A DNA stretch of 64,000 nucleotides from [Clostridium] clostridioforme AGR2157. GTDB lineage: Bacteria > Bacillota > Clostridia > Lachnospirales > Lachnospiraceae. Position 1 is the first letter of the stretch. The number at the start of each line of letters is the position of its first letter. The position numbers and the translations under genes were made by a program. Below the pieces are notes generated by a model that had not been told where the DNA came from, did no database searches, and saw only the letters and a program-made list of their open reading frames with translations. This document shows positions 17,128-26,244 of the stretch, piece after piece. The stretch covers positions 62,001-126,000 of the forward strand of contig NZ_AUJR01000006.1 of assembly GCF_000424325.1 (NCBI RefSeq). Direction: 5' to 3'.

Positions 17128-18813
17128 ATGAAGAAAAGCGGAAAGAAGCTGTGTGCCCTGGCACTGGCTGCAGCCATGCTGGGATTGACGGCATGTGGTT
17201 CATCATCAGGCACCACTGATACTACCACGGCGGCTGCAGGCGGGGCGGCAGCTGCGGAAGAAACGACAGCAGCGGCAGCTGTTGCGGAGGGAGAGTCTGT
17301 TTCCCAGGATACGGATATTATAGGAGCGGTCAATGTGGACTTTACCACGCTGGACCCGCTGGATACCAGCGACACCCTCTCAGGAGGTGTTCAGCGTCTT
17401 ATCATGGACGGTCTGTTTGGTTTTGACGATGACATGAAAATCATTCCCATGCTGGCAACTGAGTATACGGCCAATGACAGCGCCACGGAGTTCACCATCA
17501 AGCTGAGAGAGGGCATCACATTCTCTGACGGAACCCCATGGAACGCAGAGGCTGCCAAAGCCAACTTTGACCGTTGGGCGGACAAGTCCCTGGGACTTAA
17601 GAGAACCACATTGTTATGTAATATACTGGACACCACTACGGTTCAGGATGATTATACAATCGTAGTAAAGCTGTCCTCCCCCTTTGGCGCGTTCATCGAG
17701 ACACTGGCCCATCCGGCCTGCGTCATCATGAGCCCCAAGGTTATCGAGCAGGGCTCCCAGGCATGCGCACAGGCCCCCATCGGTACAGGACAGTATACAT
17801 TTAAGGAGTGGATTCAGGGCGACCACCTTACGGTTGAACTGAACAAGGACTGGTGGGGCTATGACGCGGACATCTGCGGCGGCACGCCTTTGGCTGACAG
17901 GGACGCCGGCTTCAAGAGCATCACCTTAAAGCCTGTACCTGAGTCCGCCACCAGGGTTGCCATGATTCAGTCCGGCGATGCCCAGCTTATCTGGCCTGTA
18001 CCGGATGAAAACCTGGCAGGACTTAAATCCGATCCTAACGTAATCGTGGGACAAGACCAGGGCCTGGTAGTCCGTTACCTGATGATGAACAACCAGAAGA
18101 AACCATTCAATGACAAGAAAGTCCGTCAGGCCATCAACTATGCTATCAATAAGGATGCCTATGTGGCAGTTGTCAAGAATGGCAACTCCGAGCCCGGAAC
18201 CTCTGTCATTGCCCCGAAGCTCCAGTACTACAAGGGAAATGATCCTTATCCATACGACATCGAGAAGGCAAAATCACTGCTTGCAGAGGCAGGCTATCCG
18301 GATGGCTTCAAGACAACCCTGATGTTTGCCAACACATCTGCAAACATGAAGCAGGGCGAGTTCTTAAAGCAGCAGCTTGCCGAGGTGGGAATCGATGTTG
18401 AGCTTATCAGCCTGGAGAGCGCAATCGTGAACGAGAAGATCCAGGATACGGACGCTCCCGGCGCAGAGGCAGAAGTTGATATGTATATCATCGGCTGGTC
18501 ATCCTCTACCGGCGACGCGGACTGGGGTATCCGTCCTCTGCTGGCAAAGGAGTCTGAGCCTCCTATGAGCTACAATATCTGCTATTTTGAGAACGATGAA
18601 TTAGACGGATATCTGAAGGACGGCCTGAACACGGCTGACCGTGATAAGAGAGCGGAAGCATATGCCAAGGCTCAGGACCTGATTTGGGAGGAGAGTCCCC
18701 TGGTATGTCTGGCAACTGACTTCAACTCCTGGGCAACTTCCAATAAGATGGTAAATGTAAAGATGTTCCCAGATAGCTGCCTTAATATCAGAAATGGTAA
18801 GATGACGAAATAA
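17128..18813 (+). CDS. Peptide ABC transporter substrate-binding lipoprotein (family 5)
   Basis: About 561 residues. A lipoprotein signal ends in LGLTAC, giving a lipid-modified Cys, followed by a low-complexity Thr/Ala/Glu linker and a family 5 extracellular solute-binding domain (DppA/OppA type). Supporting stretches are FTIKLREGITFSDGTPWNAE and VRQAINYAINKDAY. It captures peptides, or possibly other solutes such as nickel complexes, outside the membrane and hands them to the permeases encoded next. The peptidase genes later in the operon favour peptides. The ATG at 17128 follows AAGGAGG by 9 bases. A hairpin with a T-run follows the gene and may lower expression of the downstream genes. 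Confidence 0.92.
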   Translation: MKKSGKKLCALALAAAMLGLTACGSSSGTTDTTTAAAGGAAAAEETTAAAAVAEGESVSQDTDIIGAVNVDFTTLDPLDTSDTLSGGVQRLIMDGLFGFDDDMKIIPMLATEYTANDSATEFTIKLREGITFSDGTPWNAEAAKANFDRWADKSLGLKRTTLLCNILDTTTVQDDYTIVVKLSSPFGAFIETLAHPACVIMSPKVIEQGSQACAQAPIGTGQYTFKEWIQGDHLTVELNKDWWGYDADICGGTPLADRDAGFKSITLKPVPESATRVAMIQSGDAQLIWPVPDENLAGLKSDPNVIVGQDQGLVVRYLMMNNQKKPFNDKKVRQAINYAINKDAYVAVVKNGNSEPGTSVIAPKLQYYKGNDPYPYDIEKAKSLLAEAGYPDGFKTTLMFANTSANMKQGEFLKQQLAEVGIDVELISLESAIVNEKIQDTDAPGAEAEVDMYIIGWSSSTGDADWGIRPLLAKESEPPMSYNICYFENDELDGYLKDGLNTADRDKRAEAYAKAQDLIWEESPLVCLATDFNSWATSNKMVNVKMFPDSCLNIRNGKMTK

Positions 18814-18820
18814 AAGGCTT

Positions 18821-18860
18821 AAGGGTCTGGCGGAGGGGGATTCTCTGCCAGACCTTTTTA
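18821..18860 (+). terminator. Intra-operon terminator-like hairpin after the binding protein
   Basis: GGTCTGGC / GCCAGACC with a 15-base loop, followed by TTTTT. It lies inside the operon, so partial read-through is expected; this would give more binding protein than permease. Confidence 0.7.
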
Positions 18861-18913
18861 AGAATAAAATACAGGGTGTATACCCAATAATGATATGAAA
18901 GGTGAGAGTTTAT

Positions 18914-19834
18914 ATGCTGAGATACATATGTAAAAGAATTGTTGGAGTTATACCAACCCTGATTATCGTAGTTACATTTGTATTCTTCTTTGTGCGTCTG
19001 ATTCCCGGAGATCCGGCCAGACAGGTGGCAGGACCGCAGGCAACCAAAGAGGATGTGGAACTGGTAAGGGAACAGCTTGGTCTTAACAAGCCCCTTCCCC
19101 AGCAGTATGTCAGCTACGTGACAGGACTTGTGAAGGGGGATTTGGGCACATCACTGAGAACCAAGCGTCCGGTGCTGACTGAGGTCCAGGGGCGCTACAT
19201 GAATACGGTGCAGCTTACCCTTTTAAGCCTGACCTGGAGCGTGATTGCAGGCGTCCTTATCGGCGTATGGTCAGGAAGAAACAGGAGCAAGTGGCAGGAC
19301 TACACAGGAATGACCGTGGCTGTCTCAGGTATATCCATGCCCTCCTTCTGGATTGGGTTCATGCTTATTATGGTCTTTGCGGTCAAGTACAGGCTGCTGC
19401 CCACCACGGGGGCCGGCTCCTTTAAGAACCTGATTCTGCCGTCCATCACGCTGGGGGTCAGCATTGCGGCTATTATTGCCCGCTTTACCCGCTCCTCCGT
19501 CATCGAGGTAATGAAGGAGGATTACGTGCGTACGGCCAGGGCCAAGGGCCTGCGGGAAAAGACCGTTATCTGGAAGCATGTGTTCCGTAACTGTATGATA
19601 TCCGTGGTGACGGTTGTGGGACTTCAGTTCGGTTTTCTTCTGGGCGGTTCCGTTGTGACGGAAACTGTTTTCGCGTTTCCGGGACTTGGTTCCCTTCTGA
19701 TTGAATCCGTGAACTACAGGGATTATCCTGCAATCCAGTCGCTGATTCTTATATTTTCCCTGCATTTCGTACTGATTAACCTGGTTGTGGATGTACTGTA
19801 CGCAGTGCTGAATCCAGAAATTCAATTGAGCTAA
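18914..19834 (+). CDS. dppB: Peptide ABC transporter permease (DppB-like)
   Basis: About 306 residues with six predicted membrane segments. The start YICKRIVGVIPTLIIVV and the family signature RFTRSSVIEVMKEDYVRTAR place it in the DppB/OppB group. The EAA loop that docks on the ATPases is DYVRTARAKGLREKTVIWKH. It forms the membrane channel with the DppC-like protein encoded next. The ATG at 18914 has AAGGTGA about 8 bases upstream; a GTG at 18902 overlaps that site. Confidence 0.92.
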   Translation: MLRYICKRIVGVIPTLIIVVTFVFFFVRLIPGDPARQVAGPQATKEDVELVREQLGLNKPLPQQYVSYVTGLVKGDLGTSLRTKRPVLTEVQGRYMNTVQLTLLSLTWSVIAGVLIGVWSGRNRSKWQDYTGMTVAVSGISMPSFWIGFMLIMVFAVKYRLLPTTGAGSFKNLILPSITLGVSIAAIIARFTRSSVIEVMKEDYVRTARAKGLREKTVIWKHVFRNCMISVVTVVGLQFGFLLGGSVVTETVFAFPGLGSLLIESVNYRDYPAIQSLILIFSLHFVLINLVVDVLYAVLNPEIQLS

Positions 19835-19850
19835 AAGGGGGCGACAAAAG

Positions 19851-20729
19851 ATGGCTATGAATAAATTGTTAACTGAAAAGACGGACATCAATACCCCGTT
19901 TTCAGAGTTTGTAAGAAAGTTCAAAAAACAGAAGACAGCCATGGTTGCCATGGTATTCCTGGTATTTCTTGTGGTGCTGGCATTTATCAGCTATAAGATT
20001 GCCCCTTATGGAATCAATGAATATGATTACTCTGCCATCATGCAGCCGCCTACGGCCGCCCATCTCTTTGGCACCGATGAATTCGGCAGGGATTTGTTTT
20101 CCAGGGTAATCTGCGGAACCAGGATATCCCTCAGCGTGGGTCTGTTTGCCGTGACCGTGGGAATGATTGCGGGAACCATTATGGGACTTCTGGCCGGATA
20201 TTACGGCGGCATCATTGATTCCATCATCATGCGTATCTGTGACGTGCTGCTGGCCTTCCCGGGCCTTATCCTGGCAATTGCTATTGTGGCCATCCTGGGA
20301 AGCGGACTTTATAACGTGGTAATCGCGGTTGCGGTGTTCAACATCCCCAAGTTTGCCCGTCTGGTGAGGGGCAATACACTGGAGACAAAGAACAGCGTGT
20401 TTGTCCAGGCCGCCCGCAACATCGGAGCCGGTGACATGCGCATTCTGTTCAAGCATATCCTGCCCAGCGCCATTCCCAATATCATCGTACAGTACACCAT
20501 GTCCATCGGAACCTCCATCATCACTGCTTCCAGCCTCAGTTTCCTGGGCATGGGCGCCCAGCCTCCCACGCCGGAGTGGGGACTGCTCCTGAGCAATGGA
20601 CGTAACTACATGCTGACAAGCTGGCATATCACCTTGTTTCCGGGTCTTGCAATCTTCTTTACCGTGCTCTGCTTTAACCTGCTGGGCGACGGCCTGAGAG
20701 ACGCGCTGGATCCAAAACTGACTGATTAG
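19851..20729 (+). CDS. dppC: Peptide ABC transporter permease (DppC-like)
   Basis: A 292-residue permease. The long N-terminal cytoplasmic part (FRKFKKQ-like basic stretch) before the first helix, then HLFGTDEFGRDLFSRVICG, is typical of DppC/OppC. The EAA loop includes FVQAARNIGAGDMRILFKH, and SFLGMGAQPPTPEWG is a DppC hallmark. It begins 16 bases after dppB behind an AAGGGGG site. It pairs with DppB in the inner channel of the peptide importer. Confidence 0.92.
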   Translation: MAMNKLLTEKTDINTPFSEFVRKFKKQKTAMVAMVFLVFLVVLAFISYKIAPYGINEYDYSAIMQPPTAAHLFGTDEFGRDLFSRVICGTRISLSVGLFAVTVGMIAGTIMGLLAGYYGGIIDSIIMRICDVLLAFPGLILAIAIVAILGSGLYNVVIAVAVFNIPKFARLVRGNTLETKNSVFVQAARNIGAGDMRILFKHILPSAIPNIIVQYTMSIGTSIITASSLSFLGMGAQPPTPEWGLLLSNGRNYMLTSWHITLFPGLAIFFTVLCFNLLGDGLRDALDPKLTD

Positions 20730-20740
20730 GAGTGGGACTT

Positions 20741-21736
20741 ATGGAGAATACGAATAATAATATTTTAGAGATTAAGAATCTGCACACCTACTTCTACACG
20801 GACAGCGGTGTGATTAAATCAGTGGATGGTGTGGATATTGAACTGAGAGAGGGAAGCACCCTTGGAATCGTGGGAGAGTCAGGCAGCGGCAAGAGCGTGA
20901 CCGCCCTGTCCGTCATGGGACTTCTGATGGGAACCACGGGAAAGGTGGCTGAAGGGGAAATCCTGTTTGAGGGCCGCGATTTGACAAAGCTGGACGATGA
21001 GGAGCGCAGGAAGATGCGCGGGGAAAAGATTTCCATGATTTTCCAGGAACCTATGACCAGCCTGAACCCTGTCATGAAGATTGGGGACCAGATTACGGAA
21101 TGTATCCTGATGCACAATAACATAAGCAAGCAGGAGGCTTGGGACAAGGCGGTGGAGATGCTGAAGCTGACAGGCGTTCCCAGGGTGGAGCGCATGATGA
21201 AGGAATATCCCTTCCAGCTTTCCGGAGGACAGCGCCAGAGAGTCATGATAGCCATGGCGCTGGTGTGCAAACCGAAAATCCTCATAGCGGATGAACCTAC
21301 CACGGCACTGGACGTTACCATCCAGGCCCAGATTCTGGATTTGATGGAGAACCTGAAGCAGAAAACAGGAACCTCCATCCTGTTCATCACCCATGACCTT
21401 GGTGTGGTGGCGGAAGTTTGCGACGACGTGGTGGTCATGTACAGCGGCCGGGTGGTGGAGAAGGGGGATGTGAGGTCCATTTTCGCCAATCCGTCCCATC
21501 CGTATACCAGGGGCCTTCTGGCATCCATTCCCAAGCTGGGAGAGTATGCGGAGGAGCTGGAATCCATACCGGGCAATGTCCCGAATCCAAAATACATGCC
21601 TCAGGGATGTAAATTCGCTCCCAGATGTTCCTGCGCCTTTGATAAGTGCAGGGAGGAAGAACCCGGCTTCTACGATGTGGGAGGAGGCCATATGAGCCGC
21701 TGCTGGCTCTGTGAAAAGAAAGGCGGTGACGCGTGA
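20741..21736 (+). CDS. dppD: Peptide ABC transporter ATPase (DppD-like)
   Basis: A 331-residue ATPase. It has Walker A GESGSGKSVTALS, Q-loop FQEPMTSLNP, signature LSGGQRQRVMIAMAL, Walker B ILIADEPTTALD and a switch His in FITHDLGVV. The C-terminal oligopeptide-transporter extension has four clustered Cys (CKFAPRC and nearby), as in DppD/OppD. The ATG at 20741 follows TAGGAGTG by 6 bases. The stop overlaps the start of the partner ATPase by one base (TGATG), which suggests coupled translation. Confidence 0.94.
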   Translation: MENTNNNILEIKNLHTYFYTDSGVIKSVDGVDIELREGSTLGIVGESGSGKSVTALSVMGLLMGTTGKVAEGEILFEGRDLTKLDDEERRKMRGEKISMIFQEPMTSLNPVMKIGDQITECILMHNNISKQEAWDKAVEMLKLTGVPRVERMMKEYPFQLSGGQRQRVMIAMALVCKPKILIADEPTTALDVTIQAQILDLMENLKQKTGTSILFITHDLGVVAEVCDDVVVMYSGRVVEKGDVRSIFANPSHPYTRGLLASIPKLGEYAEELESIPGNVPNPKYMPQGCKFAPRCSCAFDKCREEEPGFYDVGGGHMSRCWLCEKKGGDA

Positions 21737-22728
21737 TGGCAGATATCCTGCTGAATGTTGAAGGTATGAAAGTGTATTATCCTGTGAAGGGGGATTTTCG
21801 CAGCGGGCGTGAATTCGTCAAGGCGGTGGACGGCGTTTCCTTCGAGGTGCGAAGGGGCGAGGTGTTCGGCATCGTAGGTGAGTCGGGCTGCGGCAAATCC
21901 ACATTGGGAAGGGGAATCTGCAAGCTGGAGACCCCCACGGCAGGGAAAATCGTCCTGTCCGGGGAGGATATCTCCTCCTATGGCAGAAAGCAGATGCGCT
22001 CCGTGCGCAAAAAGGTCCAGATGGTATTCCAGGACCCGTACGCGTCCCTGAATCCCAGGATGTCTGTATTTGACATCATCGCGGAGCCGTTAATCATACA
22101 CGGTCTGACAAAGAGCAAGAAGGAACTGGAAGACCGTGTAATGGGGCTTCTGAGAAAGGTTGGACTGGATGACTACCACGCCAACCGGTATCCACATGAA
22201 TTTTCAGGCGGCCAGCGCCAGCGTATCGGAATCGCCAGGGCCCTGGCAGTTGAGCCGGAGCTGATCATAGCGGACGAGCCTGTATCGGCCCTGGACGTGT
22301 CCATCCAGGCTCAGGTGTTAAACCTGCTGCACCAGCTTCAGAAGGAGTTTAACCTGACTTATATATTCGTGGCCCATGACCTGAGCGTGGTGGAGCACAT
22401 CAGCGACCGGGTGGGCGTCATGTATCTGGGGAATTTTGTGGAGGTGGGGGACAAGCGTAAGCTGTACAGCAATCCGCTTCATCCTTACACCCAGGCCCTG
22501 CTGTCAGCCGTACCGGTCCCGGACCCAACGGCAAAGAAGGAGCGCATCATCCTGGAAGGAAGCATCCCGTCGGCCTTAAATCCGCCAAGCGGCTGCAAGT
22601 TCCACACCAGGTGTCCCAAGTGTATGGACATCTGTAAGGAAAAGGCGCCGGAGCGCTACCAGGTATCGGACGACCATTATGTATACTGCCATCTTTATGA
22701 TGACAAAATTAAGGAGAACAAGGGATGA
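21736..22728 (+). CDS. dppF: Peptide ABC transporter ATPase (DppF-like)
   Basis: A 330-residue partner ATPase. It has Walker A GESGCGKSTLGRG, Q-loop FQDPYASLNPRMSV, signature FSGGQRQRIGIARAL, Walker B LIIADEPVSALD and FVAHDLSVVEH. The C-terminal part holds CKFHTRCPKCMDIC, the Cys cluster common in DppF/OppF. It completes a full importer: binding protein, two permeases and two ATPases. Its end overlaps the next gene by 4 bases (ATGA). Confidence 0.94.
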   Translation: MADILLNVEGMKVYYPVKGDFRSGREFVKAVDGVSFEVRRGEVFGIVGESGCGKSTLGRGICKLETPTAGKIVLSGEDISSYGRKQMRSVRKKVQMVFQDPYASLNPRMSVFDIIAEPLIIHGLTKSKKELEDRVMGLLRKVGLDDYHANRYPHEFSGGQRQRIGIARALAVEPELIIADEPVSALDVSIQAQVLNLLHQLQKEFNLTYIFVAHDLSVVEHISDRVGVMYLGNFVEVGDKRKLYSNPLHPYTQALLSAVPVPDPTAKKERIILEGSIPSALNPPSGCKFHTRCPKCMDICKEKAPERYQVSDDHYVYCHLYDDKIKENKG

Positions 22729-23525
22729 AACTCTTTATCAGTGCGGATATAGAAGGGTGCGCAGGGGTGGCCCTGGCATATGAGACACATAAGAATGAAG
22801 CTGCGTACAGGGAATTTGCGGAGCAGATGACCAGGGAAGTGGTGGCTGCGTGTGAGGCTGCCCATGAAGCGGGAGCTGACGAGATAGTGGTAAAGGACGG
22901 CCACGGGGATGCAACTAACATTGATCCTCTTTGCATGCCGGATTACGTGACCCTGATTCGGGGCAAGAGCGGCCACCCATATAACATGATGTCCGGCCTG
23001 GACGATTCCTTTGACGGGGTCATGTACATAGGATATCATGCCCCGGCAGGAAATCCGGGTTTTGCCATCAGCCACACCTCCACGGGCAATAGCCTGTACA
23101 TCCGTTTAAACGGCAGCTGCATGAGCGAATTCATGCTGAACAGCTACACGGCTGCTTCCCACAAGGTTCCGGTGCTGTTCCTGTCCGGGGACAGGACCAT
23201 CTGTGACATGGCCAGGGAAATGGTGCCGGACATCACCACGGCCGTGACAAAGACCGGTCTGGGGGCATCCACTTACTGTAAGGCGCCGGGGCAGGTGGAG
23301 GAATCCATCCGCCAGGGAGTGAAGAAGGCACTGGCCGGGAATCCTTCCCGGTGCAGGGCAGCGCTTCCGGAGACATTTACATATGAAGTGACCTACAAAG
23401 ACTGGAAGAAGGCATACCAGATGTCCTTTTATCCGGGAATGAGGGCAGTGGACACATTCACCAACAGGCTGGAGACATCCAGATGGATGGATGTGGTGAC
23501 GGCCCATTGTTTTGTGGTGTATTAG
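22725..23525 (+). CDS. M55-family D-aminopeptidase (DppA-like)
   Basis: A 266-residue enzyme of the M55 family, the type named DppA in the Bacillus subtilis dpp operon, which releases N-terminal D-Ala or Gly from short peptides. Motifs are SADIEG at residues 5-10 (metal ligands), KDGHGDATNI, GYHA and HTSTGNSLYIRLNG. It acts in the cytoplasm after import; the overlap with dppF ties it to the transporter. D-amino-acid peptides from cell-wall turnover are the natural guess for substrate (family knowledge plus context). Confidence 0.9.
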   Translation: MKLFISADIEGCAGVALAYETHKNEAAYREFAEQMTREVVAACEAAHEAGADEIVVKDGHGDATNIDPLCMPDYVTLIRGKSGHPYNMMSGLDDSFDGVMYIGYHAPAGNPGFAISHTSTGNSLYIRLNGSCMSEFMLNSYTAASHKVPVLFLSGDRTICDMAREMVPDITTAVTKTGLGASTYCKAPGQVEESIRQGVKKALAGNPSRCRAALPETFTYEVTYKDWKKAYQMSFYPGMRAVDTFTNRLETSRWMDVVTAHCFVVY

Positions 23526-23553
23526 AGCGCGTTTGAATAAGGAGATAACAGCA

Positions 23554-24642
23554 ATGGATATAGAGATGTTTGGAAAGATATCGGATGCATTTGGCCCCAG
23601 CGGGTTTGAAGAGGAGGTGGTGCGCACCGTGGCTGGTTACTGCGGCAAGTACCAGGTGGAAAATGACGCCATGAACAACCTGTATGTGCGCATGCCGGGC
23701 AGCGCCGGGGACAAGCCGGTGGTGCAGCTGGACGCCCACCTGGACGAGTGCGGTTTTATGGTGCAGTGCATCCACGACAACGGCTGCCTGGGAATCCTCA
23801 TGCTGGGAGGCTTTCACCTGACCAGCCTTCCGGCCCACACGGTCATCATAAAGACAAGGGCCGGCAAGAAAATCAGGGGCATCATCATGTCAAAGCCGGT
23901 GCATTTCATGAATGACAAGGAGAGGGCTTCCCTGGAGCTGTGTATTGAAAATCTGTATGTGGACATCGGCGCCACCAGCCGCAGGGAAGTGGAGGAGGAC
24001 TTTGGCGTATCCATCGGAGACCCCATGGTCCCGGAGGTGTCCTTTTCCTATGACGAGGAACACGGGCTCTGCTTCGGCAAGGCATTTGACAACAGGGCCG
24101 GCTGCGCCTGCATCGTGGATACCATGAATAAGATATATGACGGCAGGAATGAGCTGGCAGTGGATGTGGTGGGTGCGTTTGCGGCCCAGGAGGAAGTGGG
24201 CATGAGGGGCGCCACCGTCACCACCCAGGTGGTGAAGCCGGACCTGGCCATCCTGTTCGAGGGTTCCCCGTCGGATGACTTCTTCTTTTCCGCTGCCCAG
24301 GCCCAGGGAAGGATGAAAAACGGCGTTCAGATCCGCCGTATGGACAAGAGCTATATATCCAATCCGGTGTTCATGGAATACGCCATGGAGCTGGCCGGTA
24401 AATTCGGTATCCGGTACCAGGAGGCCGTAAGGCGGGGAGGCAGCACCAATGCGGGCAGAATCAGCCTCATAGGAAAGGCGGTTCCGGTCCTTGTGCTGGG
24501 CGTGCCTTCCAGATATGTACATTCCCATTATAATTTCTGCGCAAAGGATGACCTGGAGGCGGCTACGGAGCTGGCGGCCCAGGTCATCAGGGGTCTGGAC
24601 GCGGAACGCATCCGCCACATCCTGCGCCAGGATATACTGTAG
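23554..24642 (+). CDS. M42-family aminopeptidase
   Basis: A 362-residue member of the M42 (glutamyl aminopeptidase / tetrahedral aminopeptidase) family. Metal and catalytic motifs in order: QLDAHLDECGFMV (His, Asp), AFDNRAGC (Asp), AAQEEVGMRGA (Glu-Glu), EGSPSDD and a late His in YVHSHYNF. These dinuclear metal enzymes form large shells that trim short peptides. The ATG at 23554 has AAGGAG about 9 bases before it. It is part of the peptide operon, 28 bases after the M55 gene. Confidence 0.9.
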   Translation: MDIEMFGKISDAFGPSGFEEEVVRTVAGYCGKYQVENDAMNNLYVRMPGSAGDKPVVQLDAHLDECGFMVQCIHDNGCLGILMLGGFHLTSLPAHTVIIKTRAGKKIRGIIMSKPVHFMNDKERASLELCIENLYVDIGATSRREVEEDFGVSIGDPMVPEVSFSYDEEHGLCFGKAFDNRAGCACIVDTMNKIYDGRNELAVDVVGAFAAQEEVGMRGATVTTQVVKPDLAILFEGSPSDDFFFSAAQAQGRMKNGVQIRRMDKSYISNPVFMEYAMELAGKFGIRYQEAVRRGGSTNAGRISLIGKAVPVLVLGVPSRYVHSHYNFCAKDDLEAATELAAQVIRGLDAERIRHILRQDIL

Positions 24643-24655
24643 GGAGGCGGAGAAG

Positions 24656-25399
24656 ATGGAGCGTCCGATTATCGGTATCATGGGAAATACATACATGACC
24701 CAGCCAGGCTTGTTTGACAGCATGGAAAGGGCCTATCAGAACAGCTGCTATGTGGATGCGGTCATGAAGAACGGGGGAATCCCTGTGATTTTGCCGGCGT
24801 CTGCCGTCATGGAGCAGACAGAGGAAATCATGGGAATCTGTGACGGAATCCTGTTCCCGGGCGGGGAGGACATGACGCCTTCCTACTATGGGGAGGACCC
24901 TCATCCGGCCATCCAGGTATTTAAGCCTGATATTGACGAAGCCCTGATGAGGGCAGGCCGTTATGCCCTGGAGCACGGAAAGCCCATGCTGGGTATCTGC
25001 AAGGGAAACCAGCTGCTCAACGTGCTCATGGGAGGTTCCCTGTATCAGGACCTCTCCCTTAAGGGGCCTGACTGCATCAGGCACCTGCAGCTTGGCAGGC
25101 GGGATTACCTTACCCACCAGATACGGGTGGAAGAGGGAACCAGACTGTCAAGACTTCTGGGCAGCGGCGTCTGTATGACCAATTCCATGCACCATCAGTC
25201 GGTGAAGGAGCTGGGAAAGGGGCTTAGGGCCTCGGCGTATGCAAATGACGGGGTCATTGAGGCCATCGAGGACCAGGATGGTCTGATTGTAGGCGTACAG
25301 TGGCATCCCGAAAGCCTTCTTGAGTCAGCCCCTGCCATGAACCATCTGTTCTCTGACCTGTGCGGCAGGGCCATGGAGAGAAAAGCAGGGAGTTTATAA
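24656..25399 (+). CDS. Peptidase C26 / gamma-glutamyl hydrolase-like class I amidotransferase
   Basis: A 247-residue class I glutamine-amidotransferase-fold protein (peptidase C26, PuuD-like). The nucleophile Cys is in GICKGNQ, the oxyanion region in FPGGEDMTPSYYGE, and the His-Glu pair in GVQWHPES. Such enzymes hydrolyse gamma-glutamyl amide bonds. In an operon with peptide uptake and aminopeptidases it could free gamma-linked Glu, as found in peptidoglycan stems (inference). The ATG at 24656 follows GGGAGGCGG, 13 bases after the M42 stop. Last gene of the operon. Confidence 0.88.
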   Translation: MERPIIGIMGNTYMTQPGLFDSMERAYQNSCYVDAVMKNGGIPVILPASAVMEQTEEIMGICDGILFPGGEDMTPSYYGEDPHPAIQVFKPDIDEALMRAGRYALEHGKPMLGICKGNQLLNVLMGGSLYQDLSLKGPDCIRHLQLGRRDYLTHQIRVEEGTRLSRLLGSGVCMTNSMHHQSVKELGKGLRASAYANDGVIEAIEDQDGLIVGVQWHPESLLESAPAMNHLFSDLCGRAMERKAGSL

Positions 25400-25458
25400 T
25401 TTCTATAGAAAACCATCACAGAATACTCACAATTTATCTGTATGCTGGATAGAAATGG

Positions 25459-25480
25459 AGGCTGCCCGCTGCGGCAGCCT
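25459..25480. other. Hairpin upstream of the alarmone synthetase gene
   Basis: AGGCTGCC / GGCAGCCT, an 8-bp perfect stem with a 6-base loop, no T-run on either side. It ends 29 bases before the next start codon; its function is unknown. Confidence 0.5.
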
Positions 25481-25509
25481 GCCTGAGATAGAATGCGGGG
25501 GTCCGTGTG

Positions 25510-26121
25510 ATGACAAATGAGCAGTATTATGAATTGATAAAGCCCTACGAGGATGCCAGCCGGGTACTTAGTACCCGGCTGGAAATCCTCAACCACAGTC
25601 TTTACGGGGACAGGTCTGCCGCCGGTCCCATACATAATATCCAGGGCCGGATAAAAGAAAAGAAGAGCATGGAATCAAAACTGGCCCGCCTGGGATTTAC
25701 GGCGGGAGTGACCAATGTCAGGAACCATCTGCAGGACATAGCGGGACTGCGGATTATCTGTTACTTTGTGGAGGACATCTATAATCTGGCGGCGGCGCTG
25801 AAAAAACAGTCGGACCTGGTGATAATCAAGGAAAAGGATTATATCCGAAATGCCAAGCCCAACGGATACAGGAGCTATCACATCGTGCTGGGAATACCGG
25901 TGTATTTTCTGGACACCATGGAATATTTTCCGGTGGAGGTGCAGCTTCGGACCATGGCCATGGATTTCTGGGCCAGTATGGAACACCGGGTATGCTATAA
26001 GAAACAGCCCAGGAACCGGGAGCGGCTGGAACAGGATTTCTGCCGCTATGCCAGGATACTGGAGGAGATTGAAGGGGAATTCGAGACACATAATGAGAGG
26101 AGAGGGTCAGATGGAGGTTAA
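25510..26121 (+). CDS. Small alarmone (ppGpp) synthetase, RelA/SpoT domain
   Basis: A 203-residue stand-alone RelA/SpoT synthetase domain, like YjbM/RelQ or YwaC. Key pieces are QDIAGLRIICYFVEDIY, PKPNGYRSYH-like NAKPNGYRSYHIVL, and EVQLRTMAMDFWASMEHRV, which carry the ATP- and GTP-site residues. It lacks the hydrolase, TGS and ACT domains of full RelA, so it only makes (p)ppGpp. The ATG at 25510 is preceded by an in-frame GTG; the ribosome site is weak. It stands 110 bases after the peptide operon, so its own control is likely. Confidence 0.9.
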   Translation: MTNEQYYELIKPYEDASRVLSTRLEILNHSLYGDRSAAGPIHNIQGRIKEKKSMESKLARLGFTAGVTNVRNHLQDIAGLRIICYFVEDIYNLAAALKKQSDLVIIKEKDYIRNAKPNGYRSYHIVLGIPVYFLDTMEYFPVEVQLRTMAMDFWASMEHRVCYKKQPRNRERLEQDFCRYARILEEIEGEFETHNERRGSDGG

Positions 26122-26244
26122 GCAGGCAGGAGGGGGACGCTTCCGTTCCGGTGGGTGTATGAAGTACGTGCAATTGCAGATACTACCTGATGTATATATG
26201 GAAAAAATATAGAAATTCAGTTATATATGGAAGGATGGAGCGGA

